A stretch of 64,000 bases of DNA from Aquimarina sp. MAR_2010_214 (GTDB lineage Bacteria; Bacteroidota; Bacteroidia; Flavobacteriales; Flavobacteriaceae), in assembly GCF_002846555.1 (NCBI RefSeq), contig NZ_PJMS01000001.1:1736001-1800000 (forward strand). The letters are read 5' to 3'. The position numbers and the translations under genes were made by a program. Of the stretch, positions 36,301-45,396 are shown piece after piece. The notes under the pieces were generated by a model, which searched no databases, was not told where the DNA came from, and worked only from the letters and a program-made list of their open reading frames with translations. Within the stretch, counting starts at the first letter, position 1, and each line of letters starts with the position of its first letter.

Positions 36301-39300
36301 AACACTTCTTACCTTCTTACATGGTACCTAAATTCTTTGTGTCAGTCGACACCATACCTCTTACGGTCAATGGAAAGGTGGACAAGTCTAAATTACCTAA
36401 GCCTAAGAGGGAAGATATGATAATGGTCACTTATGAAGCTCCCGAAACTGATTTAGAAAAGGCCTTGGTAGCGATTTGGGAAGAAGCGCTTGGAATTACT
36501 AATATCAGTACGACGGCAGCAATTTTTGATTTAGGAGGGAATAGCTTGAACATTATCAAGATCATTAATATGATCAAGGCTCGGTTGGGGTATGAAATTG
36601 CTTTTGAAGAAGTTTTTCAGTACCCAAGCATCCGTGAACTGATTCCCTTACTCAGAAAAGATACTTATCGTCCCATTGCCTGCATAGAAGCACAAAACGA
36701 CTATCCATTGACCTCGGCGCAGCTGAGATTTTGGATTCTCTGCCAGATGGAAAATATCAATGTAGCCTATAACATGCCATACACTCTCAAAATGCAAGGG
36801 CAAGTAGATGAGGAGGCCCTATACAAAGCCTTCCTTCAACTTATCAAAAGGCATGAGTCACTACGAACGTGTTTTGAAGAAAATGGTAATGGAGAAGTTC
36901 GCCAAAAGGTGATTCCTGTGGATATGCTGAAATTTCAAATGCCTATAAAAGAAGTTGATGAAGCAGCATTACCTACATTGATCTCAACCTTTAATAATAG
37001 CTCTTTTGATTTGTCTTTGGCTCCGTTGCTTCGTGCCAGCTTGTTTAAAGTAAGCAGTGATGAGGTTTATCTTTGTTTCAACTTACATCACATCGTGGGT
37101 GATGGTCAGTCATTATTGATATTAGTAGAGGAATTGGCAATTTGCTATAATGTTATAGTAACTGCTAGAGCGGTAACATTGCCGAAGCTCAAGGTTCAAT
37201 ACAAAGACTATGTGAACTGGGCAACAATACAATTAGAAAATGATGCGGAAAAAGAAGAACATTTTTGGTTAGAAGAACTATCTGGGGAACTTCCAGTAAT
37301 TAATATACCTACTTACAGACCCAGGCCGATAACCCAAACCTTTGATGGTGCTTACTTGACTCAGAATCTTGAACCAATATTGACAAAAGAGCTCATTAAC
37401 TTTGCGCACCAGCAAGAGGCGACAGTCTTTATGACCTGTTTGGCAGCGCTTAATGGTTTACTTTCTAAATACACAAATCAAACAGACATCGTGCTGGGGA
37501 CACCCGTATCTGGCCGATCACACAAGGATTTAGAGCAGCAGATAGGTCTTTATATCAACACAGTTCCTATTAGAACACAGTTCCAGTCTACAGACTCTTT
37601 TGTTGATCTATTGGCAACACAAAAAAGAACCTTATTAAGGGCCTATGCTAATTCGAATTACCCTTTTGGGGAACTGGTCAATAAACTCCCCTTACACCGT
37701 GATCCAAGTCGTTCACCGATCTTCGATGTACTGGTTATTCATCAACAGCAAAGTGAATCTAAAACCGATATCAGCAGCGCTTTCCAAGGGGTTCAGTGTG
37801 AGCCGCAGGACTTAGGAGAGAACAAAGCGAGCAAATTTGACATGACTTTCTCCTTTGTTGAGGATCAGAGTAACTTATCCATAGGAGTAGAGTATAATAC
37901 CAATCTTTATGAAGCTTCGTTTATTCAGGATATGATGAGTAACTTTCAGGTTTTTCTGAAGGAGGCCATACGACAACCATCGAAGGAGTTGGTACATACC
38001 AAATGCCTTACATCAATGCAGGAACAAAGAATATTGAAGGTGTTCAATAATACATCAGTTGACTATGATCAAAGTGATACTATAGTATCACTATTTCAAA
38101 ATCAGGTCAAGTTAATACCAGAGCAGACTGCATTGATTTGCCATAGAGAAACACTGTCTTACAGAGCATTAGATGAGAAATCCACTCTATTAGCCTTATA
38201 TCTCCAATCAAAAGGAATTCGTACTGGTGATACAGTCGGTATCTGTATGGGTAGATCTTTAGACATGATGGTGGGAATTCTTGGAGTATTGAAATCTGGA
38301 GCGGCTTATTTACCATTGGATCCCTTTTATCCGTTGGATCGTTTGGACTACATCATTGACCATAGTCAGACGGATTATGTGTTGACCGATGAAGGTACAC
38401 GTCACATGTTGACAACAAAGGTAAGAACTATTGTACTTCAGGATGAGGCAATCTGGTCTTCGTCGATGACTTCGTTCACCTTTGTACCCGAAAGGTTGTC
38501 ACCTGCTTATGTCATTTATACCTCTGGATCTACTGGTAAGCCTAAAGGAGTACAGGTATCACATCAAAACTTGGTGAATTTTATTATAGGAATGAATCAA
38601 ACCTTTGGTCAAAGTACTGACCGGGATACCTGGTTGGCTGTTACGAGTATTAGCTTTGATATTTCGATTTTAGAATTGCTCTGGACTTTGACTCGAGGAA
38701 ATAAGGTGGTGATGCATCTGGATAGGCCTGTTCAGATAAGCCCACAACCGAAGATAGACTTTAGTCTTTTCTATTTTCCTACAGGTCAGGGTACATCTAC
38801 AAATAAGTATCAATTATTGTTAGAAGGTGCCAAGTATGCTGATAAGCATCGTTTTGAATCTATTTGGGTTCCTGAACGTCACTTTCACGAATTTGGAGAC
38901 CAGTTTCCCAACCCTGCCATTGCTGCAGCGGCAGTTTCAACCTGTACAGAACATATTAAGCTCAGGTCGGGAAGTGTCGTACTGCCATTGCATGACCCGG
39001 TTAGGGTAGCAGAAGAGTGGTCTATGATCGATAACCTTTCCAAAGGGAGGGTTGAGCTATCCATTGCTTCCGGATGGCACCCAAATGATTTTGTGCTTGC
39101 TCCAGATGATTATCAGAATCGTCATGCGATCATGAGGGAGGGTATTCAGACACTCCAACATCTCTGGAAAGGAAACACCATCACGCGAAAAAATGGAGTA
39201 GGAAAAGATTACGAGTTTAGGATACATCCAAACCCAATACAGCAGGAGTTGCCCATTTGGATCACTGCTGCCGGCAGTGTTGATACTTTTAAATATGCAG

Positions 39301-40970
39301 GCGAGATTGGAGCCAATATTCTTACTCATTTATTGGGGCAGAGCATTGAAGATCTGATTGAGAAGATCGGCTCCTACAGACAGGCATTAAAAGACAATGG
39401 CCATGATCCTAACAAAGGAAAAGTAGCGTTGATGTTACATACCTTTGTTAGTGATGATAGTACATATGTCAAAAAGGTAGTAGAAGCCCCTTTCAAAGCT
39501 TATTTAAAAAACTCCCTCAACTTGTTGAAACCCTTAGCAGAAGAACAGGGTCTCAATGTAGAGGATGACATAGATACTCTCCTGGATATTGCCTTTTTGA
39601 GGTTTTACAATACTAGTAGTTTGTTCGGCACACCTGACAGTTGTATGGAGGTTGTAAATCAACTTTACCAAAGAGGGGTCAATGAGATTGCCTGCCTGAT
39701 TGATTTTGGTATAGAAGAGGAGTTGGTACTGGCTAACTTGCAAAATCTTAATAAATTGAAAGAACGTATTCGCCGGACGCATCACCAATATATCTATATG
39801 GTCGATTACATGGAGCAATTGGGAAAGGAAGAAACCATACCTGCACTTATCCAGCATTATCAGGTTTCACATTTGCAAGCAACACCATCCTTCTATGAAG
39901 AATTATTGTTAGATAAGGAGGGCAAGCAAGCACTTAAAACAATTGACACATTACTCGTTGGTGGTGAGACTTTGAAAGGTGCGCTGGCAAAACAATTATT
40001 GCAAGTAATTGAAGGTCCCATCTATAATATGTATGGACCTACCGAGACGACCATCTGGTCGGCGGTCAAAAAAGTTGGTACTGCTGATAATATTACTATT
40101 GGTCAACCGATTGCCAATACCCAAATCTATATCTTAAATCCAGAACTACAATTGTGTCCTATAGGAGTTTCAGGTGAACTGTACATCGGAGGAGATGGGG
40201 TGACTCTCGGATACCTACATAACCTTTTACTGACCAAAGAGCGTTTTGTGGAAAGCCCTTTTGTTAATGGACAGAGGTTGTACAAAACCGGTGATCTAGC
40301 TCGCTGGTTACCTCATGGAGAATTGGAATTTTTGGGACGAATGGATCGGCAAGTCAAAATTCGAGGGTATAGAATAGAGTTGGAGGAAATCGAAAATGTA
40401 GCCCTCGAAATACCCGAAGTAAGTCAGTGTGTCGTGCTTACTTGGAATAAAAATGAGCAAATCGGTCTAACAGCCTATCTTAAAAGTGAACAACACTATA
40501 CAGAAAACGATGTAAAAGCCTTTTTGCGTGCTCGTCTACCCGCCTACATGGTTCCTCAAAGTGTAGTAGTCCTAAAAGAGTTTCCTTATACTCCTAATGG
40601 AAAAGTAGATACCAAGAAACTTCCTGTCGAAGAGTATGAGGAGGCGATGACTACAGTTTATGTTGCCCCAAGAAATGAGATGGAAAGAAAATTGGCCAAA
40701 CTCTGGGCAGAGTTCCTACAATTAGACCAGGTAGGTATAGAAGACAATTTCTTTGAAATTGGAGGGAATTCAATGAAAGTGTTTCAATTGCTCCCCGTCC
40801 TTAATGAAGCATTGGGATTGGATTTAAAAATCATTACTTTTTTTCAGTTTCCCACGGTTAGGATGCTCACTGAAAACCTCAAAGCGAAGGAAGAGGCACA
40901 GAAAACAGTGGTAGAAGAAAATGAGATGGAAAATGTCGACGACCTGCTCGACTTTATGGACACTATATAG
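33381..40970 (+). CDS. Bimodular NRPS with TubC docking domain and monooxygenase-interrupted glycine A domain
   Basis: 2529 residues; TTG at 33381, with ATG at 33405 (residue 9) as an alternative. Residues about 9-60 are a TubC-type N-terminal docking domain (LLEKLKQLGVSVSMVGDQLD). C1 has HHIISDG (H209, H210, D214). A1 (about 534-1030) has code DAWYLGNVVK, one change from the Leu code DAWFLGNVVK. T is Ser1055 (FDLGGNSL). C2 has HHIVGDG (H1236, H1237, D1241). A2 (about 1561-2440) has code DILQLGMIWK (Gly) and is split after A4 (SFDISILELL, 1757-1766) by a luciferase-like monooxygenase of about 340 residues. T is Ser2464 (GGNSM). The acidic tail is NVDDLLDFMDTI. It is followed 46 bases later by the first PKS. 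It should add Leu and a glycine whose alpha-carbon may be oxidised. Confidence 0.95.
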   Translation: MSKKLVEKMRELLEKLKQLGVSVSMVGDQLDIQAPKGTMTPTLLQEIKQYKKDLIDLLRGQNDIRQQIPVAAKQTNYVLSSAQQRLWALSQVTGGNQAYNMPSVFELSGSLDIPMLEKAFTALIERHEILRTAFILDQKGEPRQNIIDVNQYRFQLQYEVLEDKEVDNLLSESLQKELAHEFDLSLGVLIHAKLLKTKDQSHILCLVMHHIISDGWSAQVMAKELFAFYEGFLSRQTITLPPLTIQYKDYATWQQKELKQEAMQEHQNYWSTQFQGEVPVLNLSGYQSRPILKTYQGNTIRHSLDQGLLDNFRFLCQSSQATLYMGLLTVTKILLQRYTGQQDIVIGSPVAGRDYSELHDQVGFYINTLAIRTQLDQDDNFSTSLEKVKQQVLDTQSHQEYPFDTLLEELDMNFDVSRNPLFDVMMTLQSFDHSTGSTKLQDLEVRPYHAPELRTSKLDLEFVFLPQADGLELQLTYNSDIYDEVFICRMAEHYFLLLEELIAQPKAPFHMLNYLSKSEYEQWAKPWNISQTPFPKNKTFIKLFEDQVQRNPDLIAVVVENREISYDELNGLANQLATYLSWEKSVEMQDFVGVRLERSEWLVITFLSLMKLGAVYVPIDTNYPASRTDYIKKDSGCNLIIEQNIIKDFQAHADNLTVDRFEPKVTLRDLAYVIYTSGSTGVPKGVMVEHGNLLNLCFWHNETYEVESDSRGTLFSGIAFDASIWEFCPYLLQGATLYPITEDVTRVDVTKLGAYCREYEITHAYFPTQICQEIVVQKVKMPSMKILTGGDVLKINDLGGLDIYNNYGPTENTVVATSYRLKEGLSASIPIGRPIANTQVYVLDQYQQPLPTGAVGNLFITGESVARGYLNQPELTQDRFLEDPFVKGRRMYNTGDLVKVLPDGNIAFVGRNDNQVKIRGYRIELGEIESQLLKCTGILQAVGEVQEYEDSKSIVAYLVSEGPLNKNKTQEQLKHFLPSYMVPKFFVSVDTIPLTVNGKVDKSKLPKPKREDMIMVTYEAPETDLEKALVAIWEEALGITNISTTAAIFDLGGNSLNIIKIINMIKARLGYEIAFEEVFQYPSIRELIPLLRKDTYRPIACIEAQNDYPLTSAQLRFWILCQMENINVAYNMPYTLKMQGQVDEEALYKAFLQLIKRHESLRTCFEENGNGEVRQKVIPVDMLKFQMPIKEVDEAALPTLISTFNNSSFDLSLAPLLRASLFKVSSDEVYLCFNLHHIVGDGQSLLILVEELAICYNVIVTARAVTLPKLKVQYKDYVNWATIQLENDAEKEEHFWLEELSGELPVINIPTYRPRPITQTFDGAYLTQNLEPILTKELINFAHQQEATVFMTCLAALNGLLSKYTNQTDIVLGTPVSGRSHKDLEQQIGLYINTVPIRTQFQSTDSFVDLLATQKRTLLRAYANSNYPFGELVNKLPLHRDPSRSPIFDVLVIHQQQSESKTDISSAFQGVQCEPQDLGENKASKFDMTFSFVEDQSNLSIGVEYNTNLYEASFIQDMMSNFQVFLKEAIRQPSKELVHTKCLTSMQEQRILKVFNNTSVDYDQSDTIVSLFQNQVKLIPEQTALICHRETLSYRALDEKSTLLALYLQSKGIRTGDTVGICMGRSLDMMVGILGVLKSGAAYLPLDPFYPLDRLDYIIDHSQTDYVLTDEGTRHMLTTKVRTIVLQDEAIWSSSMTSFTFVPERLSPAYVIYTSGSTGKPKGVQVSHQNLVNFIIGMNQTFGQSTDRDTWLAVTSISFDISILELLWTLTRGNKVVMHLDRPVQISPQPKIDFSLFYFPTGQGTSTNKYQLLLEGAKYADKHRFESIWVPERHFHEFGDQFPNPAIAAAAVSTCTEHIKLRSGSVVLPLHDPVRVAEEWSMIDNLSKGRVELSIASGWHPNDFVLAPDDYQNRHAIMREGIQTLQHLWKGNTITRKNGVGKDYEFRIHPNPIQQELPIWITAAGSVDTFKYAGEIGANILTHLLGQSIEDLIEKIGSYRQALKDNGHDPNKGKVALMLHTFVSDDSTYVKKVVEAPFKAYLKNSLNLLKPLAEEQGLNVEDDIDTLLDIAFLRFYNTSSLFGTPDSCMEVVNQLYQRGVNEIACLIDFGIEEELVLANLQNLNKLKERIRRTHHQYIYMVDYMEQLGKEETIPALIQHYQVSHLQATPSFYEELLLDKEGKQALKTIDTLLVGGETLKGALAKQLLQVIEGPIYNMYGPTETTIWSAVKKVGTADNITIGQPIANTQIYILNPELQLCPIGVSGELYIGGDGVTLGYLHNLLLTKERFVESPFVNGQRLYKTGDLARWLPHGELEFLGRMDRQVKIRGYRIELEEIENVALEIPEVSQCVVLTWNKNEQIGLTAYLKSEQHYTENDVKAFLRARLPAYMVPQSVVVLKEFPYTPNGKVDTKKLPVEEYEEAMTTVYVAPRNEMERKLAKLWAEFLQLDQVGIEDNFFEIGGNSMKVFQLLPVLNEALGLDLKIITFFQFPTVRMLTENLKAKEEAQKTVVEENEMENVDDLLDFMDTI
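38754..39790 (+). other. Luciferase-like (FMN) monooxygenase domain inserted in the adenylation domain
   Basis: Residues about 1792-2137 of the second NRPS. The motifs DFSLFYFPTGQ, LLLEGAKYADKHRFESIWVP, ERHFHEFGDQFPNPAIAAAA, SVVLPLHDPVRVAEEW and SIASGWHPNDFVLAP are the hallmark of the MupA/Atu3671 subfamily of flavin-dependent luciferase-like monooxygenases found in NRPS and PKS proteins. The insertion is between core motifs A4 and A5, as in myxothiazol MtaG. There the domain hydroxylates the alpha-carbon of glycine, leading to a terminal amide. Confidence 0.92.
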
Positions 40971-41016
40971 CGGGAATATTCACTAAAAAGCAATCACCAC
41001 AAACATAACAAACACA

Positions 41017-44000
41017 ATGAAAAGAGATATTGCAATCATTGGTGTCTCTGGGAGATTTCCTAAGTCTAAAGACATCAACACCTTTTGGAAAAACTTAGTC
41101 GACGAAGAAGAGTTGATCTATTTTTTCTCAGAAGAAGAATTATTGGAAAAAGGATTGAAAAAAAAGGAGTTGGAATCATCGGATTATATCAAGGCGGCTT
41201 CCTTTATTGAAAATTCTCATAAGTTTGATTATCCCTTCTTCCGTTATACTCTAGATGAAGCTAAGGTGATGAACCCACAGACGCGCATGATGCACCAATT
41301 AGTTTGGGAGGCATTGGAGGATTCAGCTACAGACATCGATCGGTATCGTAAAAAGATAGGAATTTTTGTAGGAGCGAACAAGGACCTAAATTGGAGTCTA
41401 CATGCTGCCCTTACCGAAAATCCTAATGTAGATGAGCTAATGAAGAGTAAACTGGTCAATCCTAACTTTATGGGTTCATTGATCGCCTATAAAATGAACT
41501 TCAAGGGGCCTTGTTACTTTCTTGATACAGCCTGCTCGACTTCCTTAAGTACGGCTCACTTGGCTTGTAGAAGTCTTTTGCTCAATGAGTGTGGTATCGC
41601 TCTTGTAGGGGGTATTCGCTTACTGTCCTTTGAGGATAATGGTTATACTTACGTGCCAGGATCTATAATGTCCCATGATGGACATAACCGGAGTTTTGAT
41701 GCCAGTTCTACGGGAACTATTGGTGCCGATGGGGCTGGGGTAGTGGTTCTGAAACGTTTAGAAGAAGCGCTAAAGGACGGAGACCATATCTATGCCGTCA
41801 TCAAAGGTTCAGCCATGAACAATGATGGCGATTCGAAGGCAGGCTACACCATGCCTAGTGTCCAGGGGCAAACAGAATGTATCAAATTAGCCCACAAAAT
41901 AGCAGGAGTTGTCCCTTCAGATATTACTTATGTTGAGGCACATGGCACGGGTACAAAAATAGGTGATCCTATTGAAATTGAGTCACTGAACATCGCTTTT
42001 AATAATACTACTAAGCATAGTTGCGCTATTGGTTCCATCAAGTCAAATATGGGACATGCAGATGAGGCGGCAGGTATTGCAGGTTTATTAAAGACTACTT
42101 TGGCACTCAAACATAAAACAATTCCAGCCAGTATCCATTATATAAAAGCTAATCCTACTATCGGTTTTTCGGAAGGCCCTTTTCATGTCAATGTAAAGAC
42201 CAAGGCTTGGGAGAAAAAAGAAGATAAGCCTCTAATAGCAGCAGTAAGCTCGCTCGGTATAGGGGGAACCAATGTGCACATGATACTCGGTGAGGCTCCC
42301 CAACGTGATACAAGTGGAGAAGAAGTGAAGTATAAACTAATTCGCTATTCTTTAAAAAGTGAATCCGCTCTGGACAAATACAGGATAAAATTAGCTGATT
42401 TTATCGACAATAATGAAGAAGTCAATCTTATGGATTTGACTTATACATTTCAGGTAGGACGAAAAAGTTTCTATCATGGTAATTTTATGGTGGTGCAAAA
42501 TAAAAAGGATTTACTCGACCAACTACGCACCAAGAGTATTAAGTCTCATGAATTGCGTCCTAAACAACAAATGGTCTTTATGTTTTCAGGACAGGGCAGT
42601 CAGTATTTCAACATGGGCAAGGGCTTGTATAATAGTATTCCCCTTTTCAAGGAAATCATGGATCAAGGGTTCAACTATCTTAACAAGAAGACATCCCAAG
42701 ACTATAAAACCATACTGTATGGTGAAAAAGATGAGGCTCAAAAAATCAATCAGACTGCCTTTACACAACCCATACTGTTCTTATTCGAATATGCCTTGGC
42801 TAAGGTCTTAATGGTCTACGGTTTGCAGCCTGACTATTTGATTGGGCATAGTTTGGGAGAATATACCGCAGCTTGTATCAGTGGAGTGTTTACCTTAGAG
42901 GTAGGTTTAGATATCGTTTGTCAAAGAGCAGCATTAATGGCCTCTGTAGAAGGAGGAGATATGCTCAGTGTGGGTATGCCCATCAATGAGATTCCCTTGG
43001 AGTGGATAGATCAAGTGTCTGTAGCAGCTATCAACTCACCAGACACTTTTGTGCTGTCGGGTACCAAGGAGCAAATGGCCAGAGTAAGCGATCAATTGAA
43101 AGAACAAGAGGTGCCTTGCACCCTATTGAAAACATCCCATGCTTTCCATTCGAAAATGATGGAAACTATGTTAGATGAGTTTGAAGATAAACTGAAACAA
43201 GTCAACTTCAAGCCACCCACCATTCCTTTTATCTCCAATTTGACAGGTGAATTAATTTCGGATGAAGAGGCTACTTCGATTAAGTATTGGAGTGCCCATA
43301 TAACTGGAACGGTACAGTTCCAAAAGGGCATAAAACATCTCATGGATATGAACTATACCTTGTTAGTAGAGGTAGGACCAGGTAATACATTGACTACCTT
43401 TAGTCGCCAGGGAATGATACCAGGAGATTTTAATGCAGCTATCAATACGATCAAGCATCCTAAGGATAAAATGGATGATGAAAAGTATTTTGCTACTTTC
43501 TTAGGGCACTTGTGGGTACATGGTTATGATATCGACTGGCAGAGCTTCTATGAAGGGAAGAGTTTTAAGAAGATACCTGCACCTACTTATGCTTTCGACG
43601 CATTTGAGTTACCTACAAAGGTCGATGTCAATGAACTGCTACAGTCTGGAAAGACGAACCGGCCGGTTTTTATTCAGAAAGCAGAGACTGAGGATTTTCT
43701 ATATGTTCCTTCTTGGAAACATGTGCCTGCCAAAAAACAAAAATGTCTGAAGGAAACACAAGACACTTACCTGTTCCTTTCTGACGGATCAGAAAGAAAC
43801 TCAAGTCTTAAAGTTGGACTGCAAAGTGCCAACAAGAAGGTAATTGAAATCAGACAGGATACAGAATATAGAGTTTCAAAAGATATAGTCCATTTCAATC
43901 TAGAAGATTCTCGGGATTGGAAAAAACTATGGGAGAACTTGAATCAAAAGGGAATTCAGGTAAGCGCGTTAATCGATACTTGTACCGGAAGAACAGAAGG

Positions 44001-45390
44001 TACAAAAATTATGGATAGCTTCCTTAACCTGCTCAAGGGCTACTTGGGCAGTGACCATACGCACCAACTTTGCTTTGTGATTTTAAGTGAGGAAAGTTGC
44101 GAAGTGACGGGTGTAGAAAACAAAAAAGGATATTGCGAACACATAGCCACGATGCTACAGGTAGCAACCCAAGAAAACCCTCTCCTGAATGGAGGCCAAT
44201 TAGATTGGGATGGTATAGGAGAAACCGAAAAACTAGCACTGCAGTTGGTTGAAGAGATTAACCGTAATGAAAAATTCTTTCGGGTTGCCTTTAGAAATGG
44301 GCGCAGGTGGTTACCCTATTTCGAAACAGTACCTTTAGAAGAGGGCTTTGAGAATCCAATCATACAATCAAATGGCGTATACCTTATCACTGGGGGAAGT
44401 AGTGAGGCAGAGTACTTTTTGGCAAAGCACCTGTTACAGAAGTATGATGCCCAAGTAATCATACTTTCTCACCAAATATTGGCGGACCAGCTGCCTAATG
44501 GAAAGGGAACTTTGTGGACCGAGTTGCATCAAAAATACCCCAAGCTCAGTATAGAGCATAGCGATTTGACGAATAGGGAGACCTTTACTGAGACAGTAAA
44601 TAACCTCATTAGTCGTTTTTCTAGGATCGATGGTATAATTCATTCGCATAAGGATTCTGAAGAAATAACGGCTTTAGTAGAAGAGTTGTCAACAGACATA
44701 CTCAAGAAACAAAGTATAGCAAGAGTTGATAGCTTAACTTACATTGGCGCTATTTTTAAGGATAGAAAACCGGATTTTATCAAAGTAATCTCTAGTCTTT
44801 CCTCTTTTTTGGGAGGTATTGCTTATGGTGCCTATGCCAGTGTACATACTCTGATGGATCAAAAATCCTTGTATGAACTACAGTTTGAAGGAGACTTTAG
44901 TGTGTTGAATCTGGATAGAATTTCTGAGAAAGATCAGTGGTTAAGAGAACAAGAACTGATTACAGCTTTTGAATATTCCTTCCAACGAACAGATCTTCCG
45001 CAGTTATTAGTATCCAAGAGGGATATCAATTCTCCGCAGAAAACTTTCCAGCAACAAATGCAACAAAGTATTGAAGTGACAATGGTCAACAGGTTGGGGT
45101 TACAAAACAATTTTGAACCAGCCGAAACGGAAACACAAGGGGCAGTAATCCATCTTTTTGAAGAATTGTTCGGACTGAAAGGGATTGGTATTCAGGATGA
45201 TTTCTTTGAACTTGGTGGAGATTCCTTGAAAGGAATGATGATCATTAATAAAATAAAAAAGACCATGAAGGTATCCTTGAAAATTTCGGATCTGTTTTCT
45301 AATTCATCAGTTACAGCTATTGCAGGTTTGATCGAAGAAAAGCAATGGCTCCAACAAGACAAAGAAGAACTCAATGAGATGGTAATTTAA
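41017..45390 (+). CDS. Type I PKS module, KS-AT-(degenerate KR)-ACP
   Basis: 1457 residues. KS (3-425) is intact: Cys173 in DTACSTSL, His309 in EAHGTGT, His347 in NMGHADEAAG. AT (about 530-840) is intact: Ser612 in GHSLGEY, with HAFH (708-711) predicting malonyl-CoA. A KR-like region (about 890-1330) follows, but the NADPH loop is TGGSSEAEYF (1125-) instead of TGGxGGxG, and the YxxxN position reads YASVH (Tyr1273, His1277). It is therefore probably inactive and the beta-keto group should stay. ACP Ser1403 (LGGDSL). No DH, ER or methyltransferase. It ends six bases before the next NRPS. It extends the peptide by one C2 unit from a glycine. Confidence 0.95.
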   Translation: MKRDIAIIGVSGRFPKSKDINTFWKNLVDEEELIYFFSEEELLEKGLKKKELESSDYIKAASFIENSHKFDYPFFRYTLDEAKVMNPQTRMMHQLVWEALEDSATDIDRYRKKIGIFVGANKDLNWSLHAALTENPNVDELMKSKLVNPNFMGSLIAYKMNFKGPCYFLDTACSTSLSTAHLACRSLLLNECGIALVGGIRLLSFEDNGYTYVPGSIMSHDGHNRSFDASSTGTIGADGAGVVVLKRLEEALKDGDHIYAVIKGSAMNNDGDSKAGYTMPSVQGQTECIKLAHKIAGVVPSDITYVEAHGTGTKIGDPIEIESLNIAFNNTTKHSCAIGSIKSNMGHADEAAGIAGLLKTTLALKHKTIPASIHYIKANPTIGFSEGPFHVNVKTKAWEKKEDKPLIAAVSSLGIGGTNVHMILGEAPQRDTSGEEVKYKLIRYSLKSESALDKYRIKLADFIDNNEEVNLMDLTYTFQVGRKSFYHGNFMVVQNKKDLLDQLRTKSIKSHELRPKQQMVFMFSGQGSQYFNMGKGLYNSIPLFKEIMDQGFNYLNKKTSQDYKTILYGEKDEAQKINQTAFTQPILFLFEYALAKVLMVYGLQPDYLIGHSLGEYTAACISGVFTLEVGLDIVCQRAALMASVEGGDMLSVGMPINEIPLEWIDQVSVAAINSPDTFVLSGTKEQMARVSDQLKEQEVPCTLLKTSHAFHSKMMETMLDEFEDKLKQVNFKPPTIPFISNLTGELISDEEATSIKYWSAHITGTVQFQKGIKHLMDMNYTLLVEVGPGNTLTTFSRQGMIPGDFNAAINTIKHPKDKMDDEKYFATFLGHLWVHGYDIDWQSFYEGKSFKKIPAPTYAFDAFELPTKVDVNELLQSGKTNRPVFIQKAETEDFLYVPSWKHVPAKKQKCLKETQDTYLFLSDGSERNSSLKVGLQSANKKVIEIRQDTEYRVSKDIVHFNLEDSRDWKKLWENLNQKGIQVSALIDTCTGRTEGTKIMDSFLNLLKGYLGSDHTHQLCFVILSEESCEVTGVENKKGYCEHIATMLQVATQENPLLNGGQLDWDGIGETEKLALQLVEEINRNEKFFRVAFRNGRRWLPYFETVPLEEGFENPIIQSNGVYLITGGSSEAEYFLAKHLLQKYDAQVIILSHQILADQLPNGKGTLWTELHQKYPKLSIEHSDLTNRETFTETVNNLISRFSRIDGIIHSHKDSEEITALVEELSTDILKKQSIARVDSLTYIGAIFKDRKPDFIKVISSLSSFLGGIAYGAYASVHTLMDQKSLYELQFEGDFSVLNLDRISEKDQWLREQELITAFEYSFQRTDLPQLLVSKRDINSPQKTFQQQMQQSIEVTMVNRLGLQNNFEPAETETQGAVIHLFEELFGLKGIGIQDDFFELGGDSLKGMMIINKIKKTMKVSLKISDLFSNSSVTAIAGLIEEKQWLQQDKEELNEMVI

Positions 45391-45396
45391 TCGATT

